Source: Aeoliella sp052161615 (GTDB lineage: Bacteria; Planctomycetota; Planctomycetia; Pirellulales; Lacipirellulaceae). Taken from it: a stretch of 64,000 bases of DNA. Shown piece after piece: positions 43,121 through 54,119 of the stretch; position 1 is the first letter of the stretch; the number at the start of each line of letters is the position of its first letter. Location: contig NZ_CP197417.1 of the NCBI RefSeq assembly GCF_052161615.1, positions 2,046,001-2,110,000 on the forward strand. The letters run 5' to 3'. Under the pieces are notes generated by a model, which worked only from the letters and a program-made list of their open reading frames with translations, did no database searches and had not been told where the DNA came from. The position numbers and the translations under genes were made by a program.

Positions 43121-43209
43121 GGTTAGTAGGTGAGTAAGTTAGTAGGTGAGCGGGATCGGTGACTAAGTAGGCATTAAAAGTTCCTACTCATTTACTCACC
43201 TACTCACCA
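43121..43209. repeat. octamer tandem inverted repeat, copy 3 (sucA-sucB gap)
   Basis: Left array TTAGTAGG TGAGTAAG TTAGTAGG TGAG (43123-43150), right array CCTACTCA TTTACTCA CCTACTCA CC (43183-43208), separated by about 30 bases. It can fold into a long imperfect hairpin in the transcript between the sucA stop and the sucB start. Confidence 0.8.
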
Positions 43210-43254
43210 TGAATTCGTGTTCGCCTCGCCACCCTGAAGGAGTTTAGAGAAGGA

Positions 43255-46206
<2,952 letters not shown>

Positions 46207-46533
46207 GCGTGGCGGGAAACGCCAACTCGTTAGCTGCCAAAGACTTAGCGAGGCGGGACATCCAAGTCCCGTCATTTGCTTTACTTTATTATGCGCCCGT
46301 CGGTATGGGTTAGGCAATCGCGGGCAGCGCTATTAAGGGGCACTTTTTTAACTAATTTACCAGGAGGCAAGATTCGGTCGCCGTGAGAGGCTGGTTGTCC
46401 TCGTCCTGGGAAACGTGATCAATGTCGTCGCATTGACCTACTTCAAGCTTTCCGGGGGCGAGGACGCCCCGGCTCACTGGCGTTGAAATCAGCTCGCCGC
46501 GCGCCCAGGCAAGACACCTGATAGACTATTGCC
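46207..46533. other. divergent gap between sucA and the LRR gene
   Basis: 327 bases without a credible gene. It holds a candidate sucA promoter (46288-46317) and a small stem (CGGGAC/GTCCCG, 46254-46271) in the presumed sucA leader. Nothing else stands out. Confidence 0.5.
46288..46317 (-). promoter_or_regulatory. candidate promoter of the sucA-sucB-lpdA operon
   Basis: On the minus strand TTGCCT (plus 46312-46317) and CATAAT (plus 46288-46293) are spaced by 18 bases, about 80 bases upstream of the sucA start. Both boxes deviate from consensus, so this is tentative. Confidence 0.35.
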
Positions 46534-47778
46534 ATGCCCGCCAACTCGACCACCCGCTGGCTCCGCTCTCTCTTTCGCTTCCGCCTGCGAACGCTGCTGG
46601 TCGTGATGCTGCTGGTGTCGGTGGCATGCGGGTATTTGGGGAAGCATCTGTATCGCAAGAGCATCGAGCGGCCGATTGTGGCGCGGATCGAGGCGGCGGG
46701 GGGGCAGGTGGGGTATGACTACCAATGGTCGCCTTCATTGGCCAACCACATGAGCGAAGCTGACCCTCCAGGCCCGCAAGTCATTCGCCTCTTACTGGGC
46801 GAGGATATCTTTACCAGTGTTGAAACGGTGTGGCTGAGCGGGGCAAATACTAATGATGACGTAAAGCAAGTCTGCAATCTTCCTGCGCTTAGGAGTATTT
46901 GGTTAAGAGGTAACCAGATCAGCGATAACTGCGTGCCGGCGCTGGTGAATGCGGAGCGACTCGAAGGAATCAGTTTCTTCTGCACCTCCATAACGCCCAG
47001 CGGGTTGCGGCATTTCAAAGATTTACCCCGCCTCAAGCATGTTAGTTTGGCAGAAGGCTCGGCGAGCACCAACCACGTTCAAGCCGTAGCCCAGTTGCCG
47101 CACCTCGAAACTCTGCAGATTTTTCGTTCGGAAGCGAATGGCCGGGCCATCAAAAGTCTCGGCAGGGTACAACGCCTGGAGAGATTGGAACTTCACGAAT
47201 GCGCTATGCTTGACGACTCTGAGCTGACTTCACTTCGAGCCCTTCATGGCCTGCGTAGGTTGGAGCTTTCATCTACATCCGCGACCAGCGAGGTCTTGAA
47301 GGTTGTGAGTCAACTTGCTGGCTTGGAACACTTGTCCATCGAAGGCCTGCCGCTGTCGGACGAGGACGTATGCCAACTTTCTTCGCTCACAAAGCTTCAA
47401 GTACTGGATATGGCGAGCACCGGCCTTGGCGACGATGGCGTAGTAGCGATAGCTGGACTTCACAACCTTCGACATTTGGACTTAGGTCAAACCTATGTGT
47501 CAGATGCCTCCGCGTCTCAGTTGGCCAAGCTTAGGAATCTGGAATATCTGGACCTTGAGCAAACCGACATGACAGACGGCAGTCTTGAGCGATTCGGACC
47601 GCTTTCGAAACTCAAGAGACTAAAATTGGACATCGGTACGGGGCGAGGGTTTACGCTCGACGGAGCACAGGCGTTTCAACAAGCTCATCCAGACTGCGAA
47701 ATTGAATGCACTGAGTACTTTCCCGATGGAACTAGTGCTCGGATTGATCTAACGACTGGAGAGATCAAGACATTCTAA
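46534..47778 (+). CDS. membrane-anchored leucine-rich-repeat protein
   Basis: 414 residues. A basic start (TTRWLRSLFRFRLRT) precedes one membrane helix (LLVVMLLVSVACGYLG, about residues 21-36). From about residue 85 to 375 there are successive LRRs of the bacterial/RNase-inhibitor-like type (LPALRSIWLRGNQISD, LHNLRHLDLGQTYVSD, LRNLEYLDLEQTDMTD). Such proteins are numerous in planctomycetes and are presumed to mediate protein contacts at the envelope; no partner is suggested by the context. It ends at a strong stem-loop. Confidence 0.85.
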   Translation: MPANSTTRWLRSLFRFRLRTLLVVMLLVSVACGYLGKHLYRKSIERPIVARIEAAGGQVGYDYQWSPSLANHMSEADPPGPQVIRLLLGEDIFTSVETVWLSGANTNDDVKQVCNLPALRSIWLRGNQISDNCVPALVNAERLEGISFFCTSITPSGLRHFKDLPRLKHVSLAEGSASTNHVQAVAQLPHLETLQIFRSEANGRAIKSLGRVQRLERLELHECAMLDDSELTSLRALHGLRRLELSSTSATSEVLKVVSQLAGLEHLSIEGLPLSDEDVCQLSSLTKLQVLDMASTGLGDDGVVAIAGLHNLRHLDLGQTYVSDASASQLAKLRNLEYLDLEQTDMTDGSLERFGPLSKLKRLKLDIGTGRGFTLDGAQAFQQAHPDCEIECTEYFPDGTSARIDLTTGEIKTF

Positions 47779-47790
47779 TCCAGCCCCGCT

Positions 47791-47818
47791 GGCCGGAGGC
47801 ACCCGCATGCCTCCGGCC
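47791..47818. terminator. perfect 11-bp stem-loop after the LRR gene
   Basis: GGCCGGAGGCA (47791-47801) pairs with TGCCTCCGGCC (47808-47818) around a 6-base loop, 13 bases after the stop codon. No U-run follows, so it may act as a transcript-end or stability hairpin, also serving the opposite-strand gene. Confidence 0.6.
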
Positions 47819-47910
47819 TAGAGGACCTGTCCATTTCCGCGTTCTTCAAACCATAGGCTCCACTCCATGGGGGTGACGGAAGTGAGTTGCAGCCCAGCCT
47901 GCATGTTCGA

Positions 47911-48975
47911 TTAGACGTAAACTCGCGCCACGGCTAGCGCGCCTACCAGGAGCAGGCCGACGACCACGTGGTAGGGACGCGAACTGTTGAGCATGTCGCC
48001 GGTGCCGGCAGTGGGCATTTGCTGTGGAGCGATGGGAAGTCCAAACGACTTGGCCAGCAAGATGCCATTGTTGAGATTCACCACGGGAACGCCGCGCTTG
48101 GCGAACCGTGTGGCGACGCAGTCGATCTCCGTTGCATTCTTCGGCAGCGTCTTGGTAAGTCCATTTCCAAACATCTCGCTGCCTGTCTCGCCATTGATCG
48201 AAGCCACTCCGCCGCCGACGTTAACGTAGGCCCGGACCTTCTTGCCATTGGCGAGTACGTCGTAGTAGCTCATTCGTGCATCGATGGAATGGCTCAGCTC
48301 CTCGACTTTCATCTGCGCGACGCCGTTGCGCTGGAGCGAGGCTGCCAGAACCGATTGCGATTCGTTGCTCATGCCGTGAGCATGGTCTCCTTCGCCTCCC
48401 AGAGTCGCCACGCCGGTGCGGAACGAGATGAGCTCTTCGTCACGCAGCACTTGCTCCATGTCGAGCCACATCATGTCGGGATGATTGGCACCATACTGCG
48501 AAGAGGCGGCGGAGTGAACGATGATCGGCTTCGCCCCGAGGGCTTCGATGGCCATGTAGAGCGCCGTGTTGAGGGCGGGGAGCGACCCGGTGCAGCCCAC
48601 CGCAACCAGGTCGCCCTCGCCCACGCCCGCACGCTGTAATAGCTCGACGGCCACCGCAGCGAAGTTAGGATTGATGGTTGTCTGTTTCGACTCAAGGTGG
48701 CCCGTGAGGCTGGTGCAGGGACTCGATGCATCGCCAATCATTCCTGAATCGGCGGGATCCAGTTGACGGTCGAAGTCGTGCCCGCGTTCGAGCCTCGCCT
48801 TGCGAATTGCTTTTAGCCCGCGATCGGCCAAGTCGACCGCCACGCGCTGGGTTTCGACATCCCCTTGGATTCCAAGGTTGGAAGAACTCTCGACGAGCAA
48901 CGTCCCGCCCACGGCCACCAGGGCCACGATGACCATTGCTGCGGACGCTCGAGTGACAGTGAGTGCGCCGTCCAT
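47911..48975 (-). CDS. poly-gamma-glutamate system protein (PgsW-like), orphan
   Basis: 354 residues from ATG 48975 with a purine-rich GGAGGAAGG site upstream. One helix near the N-terminus (MVIVALVAVGGTLLV) and one at the very C-terminus. The body contains GIQGDVETQRVAVDLADRGLKAIR, VAVGCTGSLPALNTALYMAIEALGAKPIIVHSAASSQYGANHPDMMWLDME and ASLQRNGVA, which match my recollection of the TIGR04332 poly-gamma-glutamate system protein. The ligase (PgsB/CapB) and PgsC genes that should accompany it are absent here. Family call moderately sure; role unknown. Confidence 0.65.
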   Translation of the reverse strand: MDGALTVTRASAAMVIVALVAVGGTLLVESSSNLGIQGDVETQRVAVDLADRGLKAIRKARLERGHDFDRQLDPADSGMIGDASSPCTSLTGHLESKQTTINPNFAAVAVELLQRAGVGEGDLVAVGCTGSLPALNTALYMAIEALGAKPIIVHSAASSQYGANHPDMMWLDMEQVLRDEELISFRTGVATLGGEGDHAHGMSNESQSVLAASLQRNGVAQMKVEELSHSIDARMSYYDVLANGKKVRAYVNVGGGVASINGETGSEMFGNGLTKTLPKNATEIDCVATRFAKRGVPVVNLNNGILLAKSFGLPIAPQQMPTAGTGDMLNSSRPYHVVVGLLLVGALAVARVYV

Positions 48976-49352
48976 ACTTGCCTTCCTCCGTGAAGTCGCC
49001 GGGCAAAGGTAGATGGCCCAGCGGTAGTTTTGATGGGTCGATCTCGTCACCCGTTCCATAGGTGCCGGCTAGTCGACGCGATGCCCAAAGCAAACCAGGT
49101 GCCAGACTCATGGCAACAGCGTAGAGCCTTCCAGTGATAGCACGGCCAGCTGGCCGAATTGCCGAGAAACAGACGCGTTGTGCTAATTGGGCAAAATAGG
49201 AGTGCGGTAAATCTCGCCTAGTGATTCGATAACGACCAGCGAGGCAAGCTGATTGCGTGGTAGGAATTGCAATTCGGAATCCTGAAGTTACAACGGAGCA
49301 CAGCTTTCATCGTTGCTGGCACTTACTCTATTGAATTGAATGCAGATCTATC
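48976..49352. other. gap without a recognised gene
   Basis: 377 bases between the divergent PgsW-like and cupin genes. Short open frames occur on the minus strand near 48980-49110, but none has a convincing start or composition. The last 100 bases before the cupin gene are AT-richer and probably contain its promoter; no clear boxes were seen. Confidence 0.45.
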
Positions 49353-49865
49353 ATGCCTCACGCTGAGCTGACTCAAGACGACTGGATCCGTAGTTTGGAA
49401 CTTCAGCCCCATCCAGAGGGAGGCTGGTACCGCGAGGTCTACCGGTCCGCCGAATCAATTCCCCACCCTGCCCTTCCCCGACGGTTCACAGGCGCTCGTC
49501 AGTTCGCAACGTCTATCTACTACCTGCTCGGCCCCGGCGACTTCTCCGCCCTGCACCGCATTCGGCAGGATGAGATCTGGCATTTCTACGACGGCTCGCG
49601 ACTGGTGGTCCAGGTGATTCACCCGAACGGCAGTACGGAGGAGTTGTTGCTCGGCCGCGATCTAGCACGAGGCGAACGCCCCATGGCGGTCGTGCCGGCG
49701 GGGAGCTGGTTCGGGGCTCGTGTGGCTGATGGCGATGGATACGCTCTGATGGGCTGCACGGTGGCGCCGGGATTTGACTTCGAAGACTTCGAACTACCAA
49801 CCCGCGCAGAACTGATTGAGCTATTTCCGCAACATGGTGAGTTGATCGAAACACTCACCCGGTAG
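49353..49865 (+). CDS. cupin protein of the DUF985 (Cupin_5) family
   Basis: 170 residues. Typical DUF985 pattern: LELQPHPEGGWYREVYRS at the start, ATSIYYLLGPGDFSALHRIRQDEIWHFYDG with the cupin metal/ligand His and Glu, and VPAGSWFGARV ... YALMGCTVAPGFDFEDFEL. These small beta-barrels are poorly characterised; some are sugar epimerase-like. It converges with the SDR gene, with about 48 bases between stops. Confidence 0.9.
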   Translation: MPHAELTQDDWIRSLELQPHPEGGWYREVYRSAESIPHPALPRRFTGARQFATSIYYLLGPGDFSALHRIRQDEIWHFYDGSRLVVQVIHPNGSTEELLLGRDLARGERPMAVVPAGSWFGARVADGDGYALMGCTVAPGFDFEDFELPTRAELIELFPQHGELIETLTR

Positions 49866-49913
49866 CCGAGTTGCTCCTTTTGCGGGAGGGCTCTCCGAGC
49901 CCGAGGGAAGGCG

Positions 49914-50702
49914 TCAGCCTTGCAGAAGCGACTGTGCCCCGTCGACGTAGATTACGGAGCCCGTCACGTGGCTAGCTGCTTGTGACGCTAGGAACAACGC
50001 CACCGTCCCCACCTGTTCGGGAGTGCCCGGTTCGCCATCAGTTAGGGGAATCTCTCCGTCGGGAAAATGGACGCGCTCCATGGCTTCGTGACGGTCACGC
50101 ATCACCGTCTTGTCGTTGATGGGCGTCTCGATCGCTCCCGGGCAGATGGCGTTCACACGAATCTTGTGTTTGGCGAGCTCCAGCGCCAGCATCTTGGTGA
50201 GTGCAACTTGCCCCGCCTTACTCGATGCGTACGCCGAGGCTCCACCGTTGCTAAACATCCGCGTGCCGTTGACGCTCGACATGACGATCACCGATCCACC
50301 TCGCTTCCTTAGCTCCGACTCTGCGGCCTTGATCGTTAAGAAGGTGCCTGTGAGGTTGATATCAATCGTCGAACGCCACTCGTCGGCCGTTAGCTCATCG
50401 ATCGGTGCCCACACGCCGTTCGTGCCGGCGTTGGCGACCACCACATCGAGTCGTCCCCATTTTGCGACGATCTCGGCAACACCCTTTCGCAAAGCCTTCG
50501 CGTCGGTGACATCGGCAACGATGGCGAACACGCGCTCTCCTTCGCTGTCGATCTCCCCCGTCGCCTTTTCTAGCTCTTCGGCGTTTCGGGAAAGAATCGC
50601 CACGCGCCCGCCGGCGTCGACGAAGCACTTGGCAATTGCCTTGCCAATACCGGAACTTCCACCTGTGACCAAGGCTACGGTCCCTTCGAACGAACTCTTC
50701 AT
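49914..50702 (-). CDS. short-chain dehydrogenase/reductase (SDR)
   Basis: 262 residues from ATG 50702, which has AGGAAG 8 bases upstream; the longer in-frame starts overlap the neighbouring gene. Classical SDR motifs: TGGSSGIG cofactor loop, VVANAGTN, catalytic Ser in VMSSVNG, YASSKAG with Tyr and Lys, and CPGAIETPI. A 3-oxoacyl-ACP-reductase-like or sugar/alcohol dehydrogenase activity is possible; the substrate is unknown. It follows the YetF-like gene on the same strand by about 40 bases. Confidence 0.9.
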   Translation of the reverse strand: MKSSFEGTVALVTGGSSGIGKAIAKCFVDAGGRVAILSRNAEELEKATGEIDSEGERVFAIVADVTDAKALRKGVAEIVAKWGRLDVVVANAGTNGVWAPIDELTADEWRSTIDINLTGTFLTIKAAESELRKRGGSVIVMSSVNGTRMFSNGGASAYASSKAGQVALTKMLALELAKHKIRVNAICPGAIETPINDKTVMRDRHEAMERVHFPDGEIPLTDGEPGTPEQVGTVALFLASQAASHVTGSVIYVDGAQSLLQG

Positions 50703-50742
50703 CGCACTTCCTAGACTGTTGGTGTTCATGTCCTGGTCATTG

Positions 50743-51459
50743 TTACGCCACATCGCTTTCCCGGCGACCAGATTCTTTGGGGGTGGTAACTGCTACCCAC
50801 TGGCGATGCCCACAATGCTTGCAAGCTTTGTTCCATTCGCCATCGCTGGCCAGCAGTCCGCAGTATCCACAGCAGCATTCGCCCGCCACGTCTTCCGGAC
50901 AGCGACGCCCGTCGAGTCGTTCGGGTTCAACCGACAGGCCGCGGCCAGCTTGCTCGCGCCGCAACACGCTCAGTTCACCCGACGGTTCAAGATAGGCAAT
51001 TCGCACCTCGCCGAGTTGCGCCACCCCGTTCAGCCGGAGGGCTTCTAGTAGTTCTTCGTGAGTGTAACTTTCGCGGTACAGGTTTTCGACCTGAATCACT
51101 CCATCGACGATCAAGATGGTTGGGGTGCTCGATAGGGCTTTCTCCGCCCAGGCATTTCGCTCGCTGAGCATTGCCATGCCCCGCTGCATGCCTACGATTA
51201 GAGTGATGACGAGCATGCAGTGCAGCAGCGGCACATCGGACTGGAACATGGGGTCTCCCACCGCCGAGCCGAGGGCGACGATGATGGCAAATTCAAAGGG
51301 AGTAAGATTTCCCATCCCGCGTTTTCCCATACACCTTAGCAACAGCAGTGTGTAGAGGAAGATGATCACGGTGCGAGCAGCGATCTCGAGCAGGAAGATC
51401 GGCGGGTGATCGCCCAACAAGATGCGATGAAGGTCGAAAGTATAGGCAGTATCATCCAT
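50743..51459 (-). CDS. YetF/DUF421-family membrane protein with C-terminal zinc ribbon
   Basis: 238 residues from ATG 51459. Three N-terminal helices (IFLLEIAARTVIIFLYTLLLLRCMGKRGMGNLTPFEFAIIVALGSAVGDPM ... VITLIVG region) are followed by the DUF421 soluble domain (TPTILIVDGVIQVENLYRESYTHEELLEALRLNGVAQLGEVRIAYLEPSGELSVL). Beyond the normal family end there is an extra tail with CCCGYCG and CKHCGH, arranged like a zinc ribbon. The function of DUF421 proteins is unclear. Probably co-transcribed with the SDR gene. Confidence 0.87.
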   Translation of the reverse strand: MDDTAYTFDLHRILLGDHPPIFLLEIAARTVIIFLYTLLLLRCMGKRGMGNLTPFEFAIIVALGSAVGDPMFQSDVPLLHCMLVITLIVGMQRGMAMLSERNAWAEKALSSTPTILIVDGVIQVENLYRESYTHEELLEALRLNGVAQLGEVRIAYLEPSGELSVLRREQAGRGLSVEPERLDGRRCPEDVAGECCCGYCGLLASDGEWNKACKHCGHRQWVAVTTPKESGRRESDVA

Positions 51460-51605
51460 AGTTCGCGATCCTCTAACTCGCGATGTAGCCTGCGAATCGT
51501 GTGCCCGTCGTCCGGTGCCCACGGTGCCATAGTGGCTTGAAATTTGCTGGGGAAAGTTCGCAGGAACTCACCACCACTTCACTGTCGTATTGCAGGAGGA
51601 GCAAG

Positions 51606-52277
51606 ATGAAGACCTGCCCTAACGACCGCACCCCACCCCAGCGGGAGACACTTTGCGTAGCCATCCCCGCTTACCGCGGAACCTTTGCCGCGCATGACTT
51701 CAACGAACTGGAAACACGTCGCGCCGATCGTGAACTGGCCGAGTACTTGGTGAGCCTACTGATGTGGCCCAGGCTTTCAAAGCCTCGCAAGCTACTACTT
51801 CAACTACCTCGCGACCAACGCTCACCCCAACAAGAGCATCGCACCGCCGAGGCATACCACACCATGTTCTGCCACCGCATGAAAGAATGCGGCCAGAAAC
51901 TAGCCACTGTGATACCGACGGTGGTACTGCTGGTCTGCGTCGGCGTGGGAATGCTGTACCTTTCCAATCATCTCGGGGGCGAAGAAGGGTCCGGTGGGGA
52001 GAACGCCAGTAACTTTTGGCACACGTTTGCCGAAGCCATCCGAGTCGGCGGCTGGGTGGCGAGCTGGACGGCCATCGCCCTGTTCTTCTACGATGGCGTC
52101 CGCACACTCTACCGACTCTGCATTTTCTGGCGGCTCGCCCGATTGCCTGTCGAATTCTGCTACCAGCGCAGCGGCACTTCCGCGGACCGGGACGATCAAG
52201 AAGGAAGTGGAGATCAGGAGGGCATTAAGCAGCAGCCAGCAGAGCTCCCCGATTCACGGCTCGCGCACCAAAGGTAA
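51606..52277 (+). CDS. two-helix membrane protein of unknown function
   Basis: 223 residues from ATG 51606, chosen for the strong AGGAGG 6 bases upstream. The frame is open back to GTG 51501, and that extension would add CPRCHSGLKF, which looks like half a zinc ribbon, so the longer form is not excluded. Two hydrophobic segments are seen (VIPTVVLLVCVGVGMLYL and VGGWVASWTAIALFFYDGV), with soluble N- and C-terminal parts; the C-terminus is acidic and Gln-rich. It is divergent from the YetF-like gene. No family recognised. Confidence 0.6.
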   Translation: MKTCPNDRTPPQRETLCVAIPAYRGTFAAHDFNELETRRADRELAEYLVSLLMWPRLSKPRKLLLQLPRDQRSPQQEHRTAEAYHTMFCHRMKECGQKLATVIPTVVLLVCVGVGMLYLSNHLGGEEGSGGENASNFWHTFAEAIRVGGWVASWTAIALFFYDGVRTLYRLCIFWRLARLPVEFCYQRSGTSADRDDQEGSGDQEGIKQQPAELPDSRLAHQR

Positions 52278-52384
52278 CTAGAATTCAGGCGCGCCGCGAC
52301 CTTCACCTCCCCGCCTCGTTTCGACTAGAATCTAGCGCAGCCTCGCGAACATCGGCCAATCGGCCCGCGTCGTAGGGGTGTCGA

Positions 52385-52458
52385 GCGCCCGTAGCTTAGT
52401 TGGATAGAGCAGCGGACTTCTAATCCGCAGGTCGCTGGTTCGAATCCAGCCGGGCGTA
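52385..52458 (+). tRNA. tRNA-Arg, anticodon TCT
   Basis: 74 bases fold as a tRNA: acceptor GCGCCCG with CGGGCGT (first pair G-U), D arm with TAGCTTAGTTGGATAGAGC, anticodon stem GCGGA/TCCGC around the loop CTTCTAA (anticodon TCT, reads AGA), T arm CTGGTTCGAATCCAG, discriminator A at 52458. CCA is not encoded. Confidence 0.96.
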
Positions 52459-52502
52459 CTGTTTCTTGATTTCTTGGCGGTGGCGGAGTGGCGGGCGTCG
52501 GC

Positions 52503-52928
52503 CTACTGCAGCGTGAAATCCATGTTCACCTCGCCGTCGGCGTCGGCGGGAACGTTGGCTTTGAGTCCGCTCGTTCGTACGTCGGCGTACTTGAGCGGCA
52601 GGGCTTTAGTGGAGCCAGGGGCTTCATCGAAGGCCGCTTCCGAGGCCGTGACGGTGACCAAATAGTCGCCTGGGGGCAGGCCTGCGGTGCCGCGGTACGC
52701 CTGGACGCGATACTGGCCGTTGGTGTCGGTGAATGAAGTGGAGGGCCGTTGCTTGGAGCCTATTTGTGGATCGGCGGGGCAAAAGCAGACTTTGCCTCGG
52801 GCGACGGGATGCCCTTGGAACGTCACGGTACCAATGACATGGACTAAATCGCCGTGTTCGCTGCCGCAGCCAGCCATGCTGAAAAGAAGGCAAAGCAGTG
52901 CGCCACCGAAACCGAAAGATGCACGCAT
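52503..52928 (-). CDS. small lipoprotein with transthyretin/carboxypeptidase-regulatory-like fold
   Basis: 141 residues. Signal peptide with lipobox MAGC (Cys21). The mature part has the beta pattern of a regulatory-like Ig fold: VIGTVTFQGHPVARGKVCFCP, SFTDTNGQYRVQAYRGTAGLPPGDYLVTV, ending DADGEVNMDFTLQ. Proteins of this kind commonly follow DUF1559 genes in planctomycetes. It is the last gene of the sigma/FecR/DUF1559 cluster. Function unknown. Confidence 0.82.
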   Translation of the reverse strand: MRASFGFGGALLCLLFSMAGCGSEHGDLVHVIGTVTFQGHPVARGKVCFCPADPQIGSKQRPSTSFTDTNGQYRVQAYRGTAGLPPGDYLVTVTASEAAFDEAPGSTKALPLKYADVRTSGLKANVPADADGEVNMDFTLQ

Positions 52929-53002
52929 AAACCCAAACCTGTATCTGGAGCCAAATAAGTGAGCGAAGATAACCGAAGCGTCGATAAAGAAGGCGTAGCG
53001 AG

Positions 53003-54052
53003 TTACTCTTGATACACTTGCCCATCCGCCTTGTTGCCCATGTATTGGTATACGAGGTAGTCGATGTCTTCGTTGAGGAATCGCAAGCTACCGTCGCCGA
53101 ACCCGACGTTGACTCCTCCGGTATGCATGCTGTTGTATCCTCCCATCGTCGCGTGGCAGTTGCCGACACGCTTATCGATCGACGGTGGGCATTCGGCTGC
53201 AACACTCGTGTCCTTAAACCAGTTGATGTAAGGATTCGTCGACGCGGCGTTGAACACCGAGTCGAAGTACATACGGTGGGACGTGTAAATCGGTAGAGAT
53301 TCACCCACGAGCAAGGTGCTGCTCAGTCCGTCGGTGCAAGTTCGAAACGAGTAGGCCACGGGCCCACCAGCGAACAGGCCCGGTGCACCTTTGCTTTTAC
53401 CGCTTGGAAGCAAGGCTCCTCCGCGCTCGCTTAAGCAGTTGATAGGCTGTTGATCTCGGCCGGGCGGAACGATGCTACTTACTGGACACAAGACGAGGCC
53501 GCCCCCTGAGCCTGCCCCGGCGGCGTACGCGACGGGGCCTCCGCAAGGGACGTAGGTCTGTCCCATGGATCTGGTTCCTGCGGGCCCAGGTAGGTACTTC
53601 GGCTCGCGACCGTTATCCATGAGACCGGCATCGGGGTCAGACGGGCACTTCCAGTTGTCGATCAATAGTTCGTTGAGAATCTGTGGGTTCCGTCCCTGAT
53701 TGTTGTTAACGGTGAAATCGATCTGGTCGTACACCGTATCCTGCTCCATGAACGGCATCACGAACTCAGCATAGGAATGGCAGTGCTCGATAAAGCCGGC
53801 GTTGCCCGAGTCACAATCGGATCCCTTCGGGAGCTCCTTGAACGAGTCGTGGTAGTTGTGGAACGCCAGGGACCACTGCTTCAAGTTGTTGAGGCACTGG
53901 CTTCGCCGCGCCGCTTCCCGAGCCGCTTGTACCGCTGGCAATAGGAGAGCCACCAAGATTCCGATGATAGCGATCACTACCAGTAGCTCGACGAGCGTGA
54001 AGCCGCGCGGATTGCGAGAGTCCCGTTGACGCGAGCGTGAAATTGAGAGCAT
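53003..54052 (-). CDS. DUF1559 prepilin-like protein
   Basis: 349 residues from ATG 54052. Prepilin leader NPRGFTLVELLVVIAIIGIL, then LLPAVQAAREAARRSQCLNNLKQ, and the C-terminal H-x9-DG motif (HTGGVNVGFGDGSLRFL). The central region is Cys- and Gly-richer than the copy at 32148. It lies between the FecR gene upstream and the lipoprotein gene downstream on the same strand, so it may be expressed under the adjacent sigma factor. Export by a type II/IV-pilus-like machinery is inferred from the leader. Confidence 0.92.
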   Translation of the reverse strand: MLSISRSRQRDSRNPRGFTLVELLVVIAIIGILVALLLPAVQAAREAARRSQCLNNLKQWSLAFHNYHDSFKELPKGSDCDSGNAGFIEHCHSYAEFVMPFMEQDTVYDQIDFTVNNNQGRNPQILNELLIDNWKCPSDPDAGLMDNGREPKYLPGPAGTRSMGQTYVPCGGPVAYAAGAGSGGGLVLCPVSSIVPPGRDQQPINCLSERGGALLPSGKSKGAPGLFAGGPVAYSFRTCTDGLSSTLLVGESLPIYTSHRMYFDSVFNAASTNPYINWFKDTSVAAECPPSIDKRVGNCHATMGGYNSMHTGGVNVGFGDGSLRFLNEDIDYLVYQYMGNKADGQVYQE

Positions 54053-54119
54053 TTGAGTACCAATAGAAAGATGAGGGTACACCGAGTGAAACACGGCGTC
54101 CGGCTTTGAACAGGCAGGG

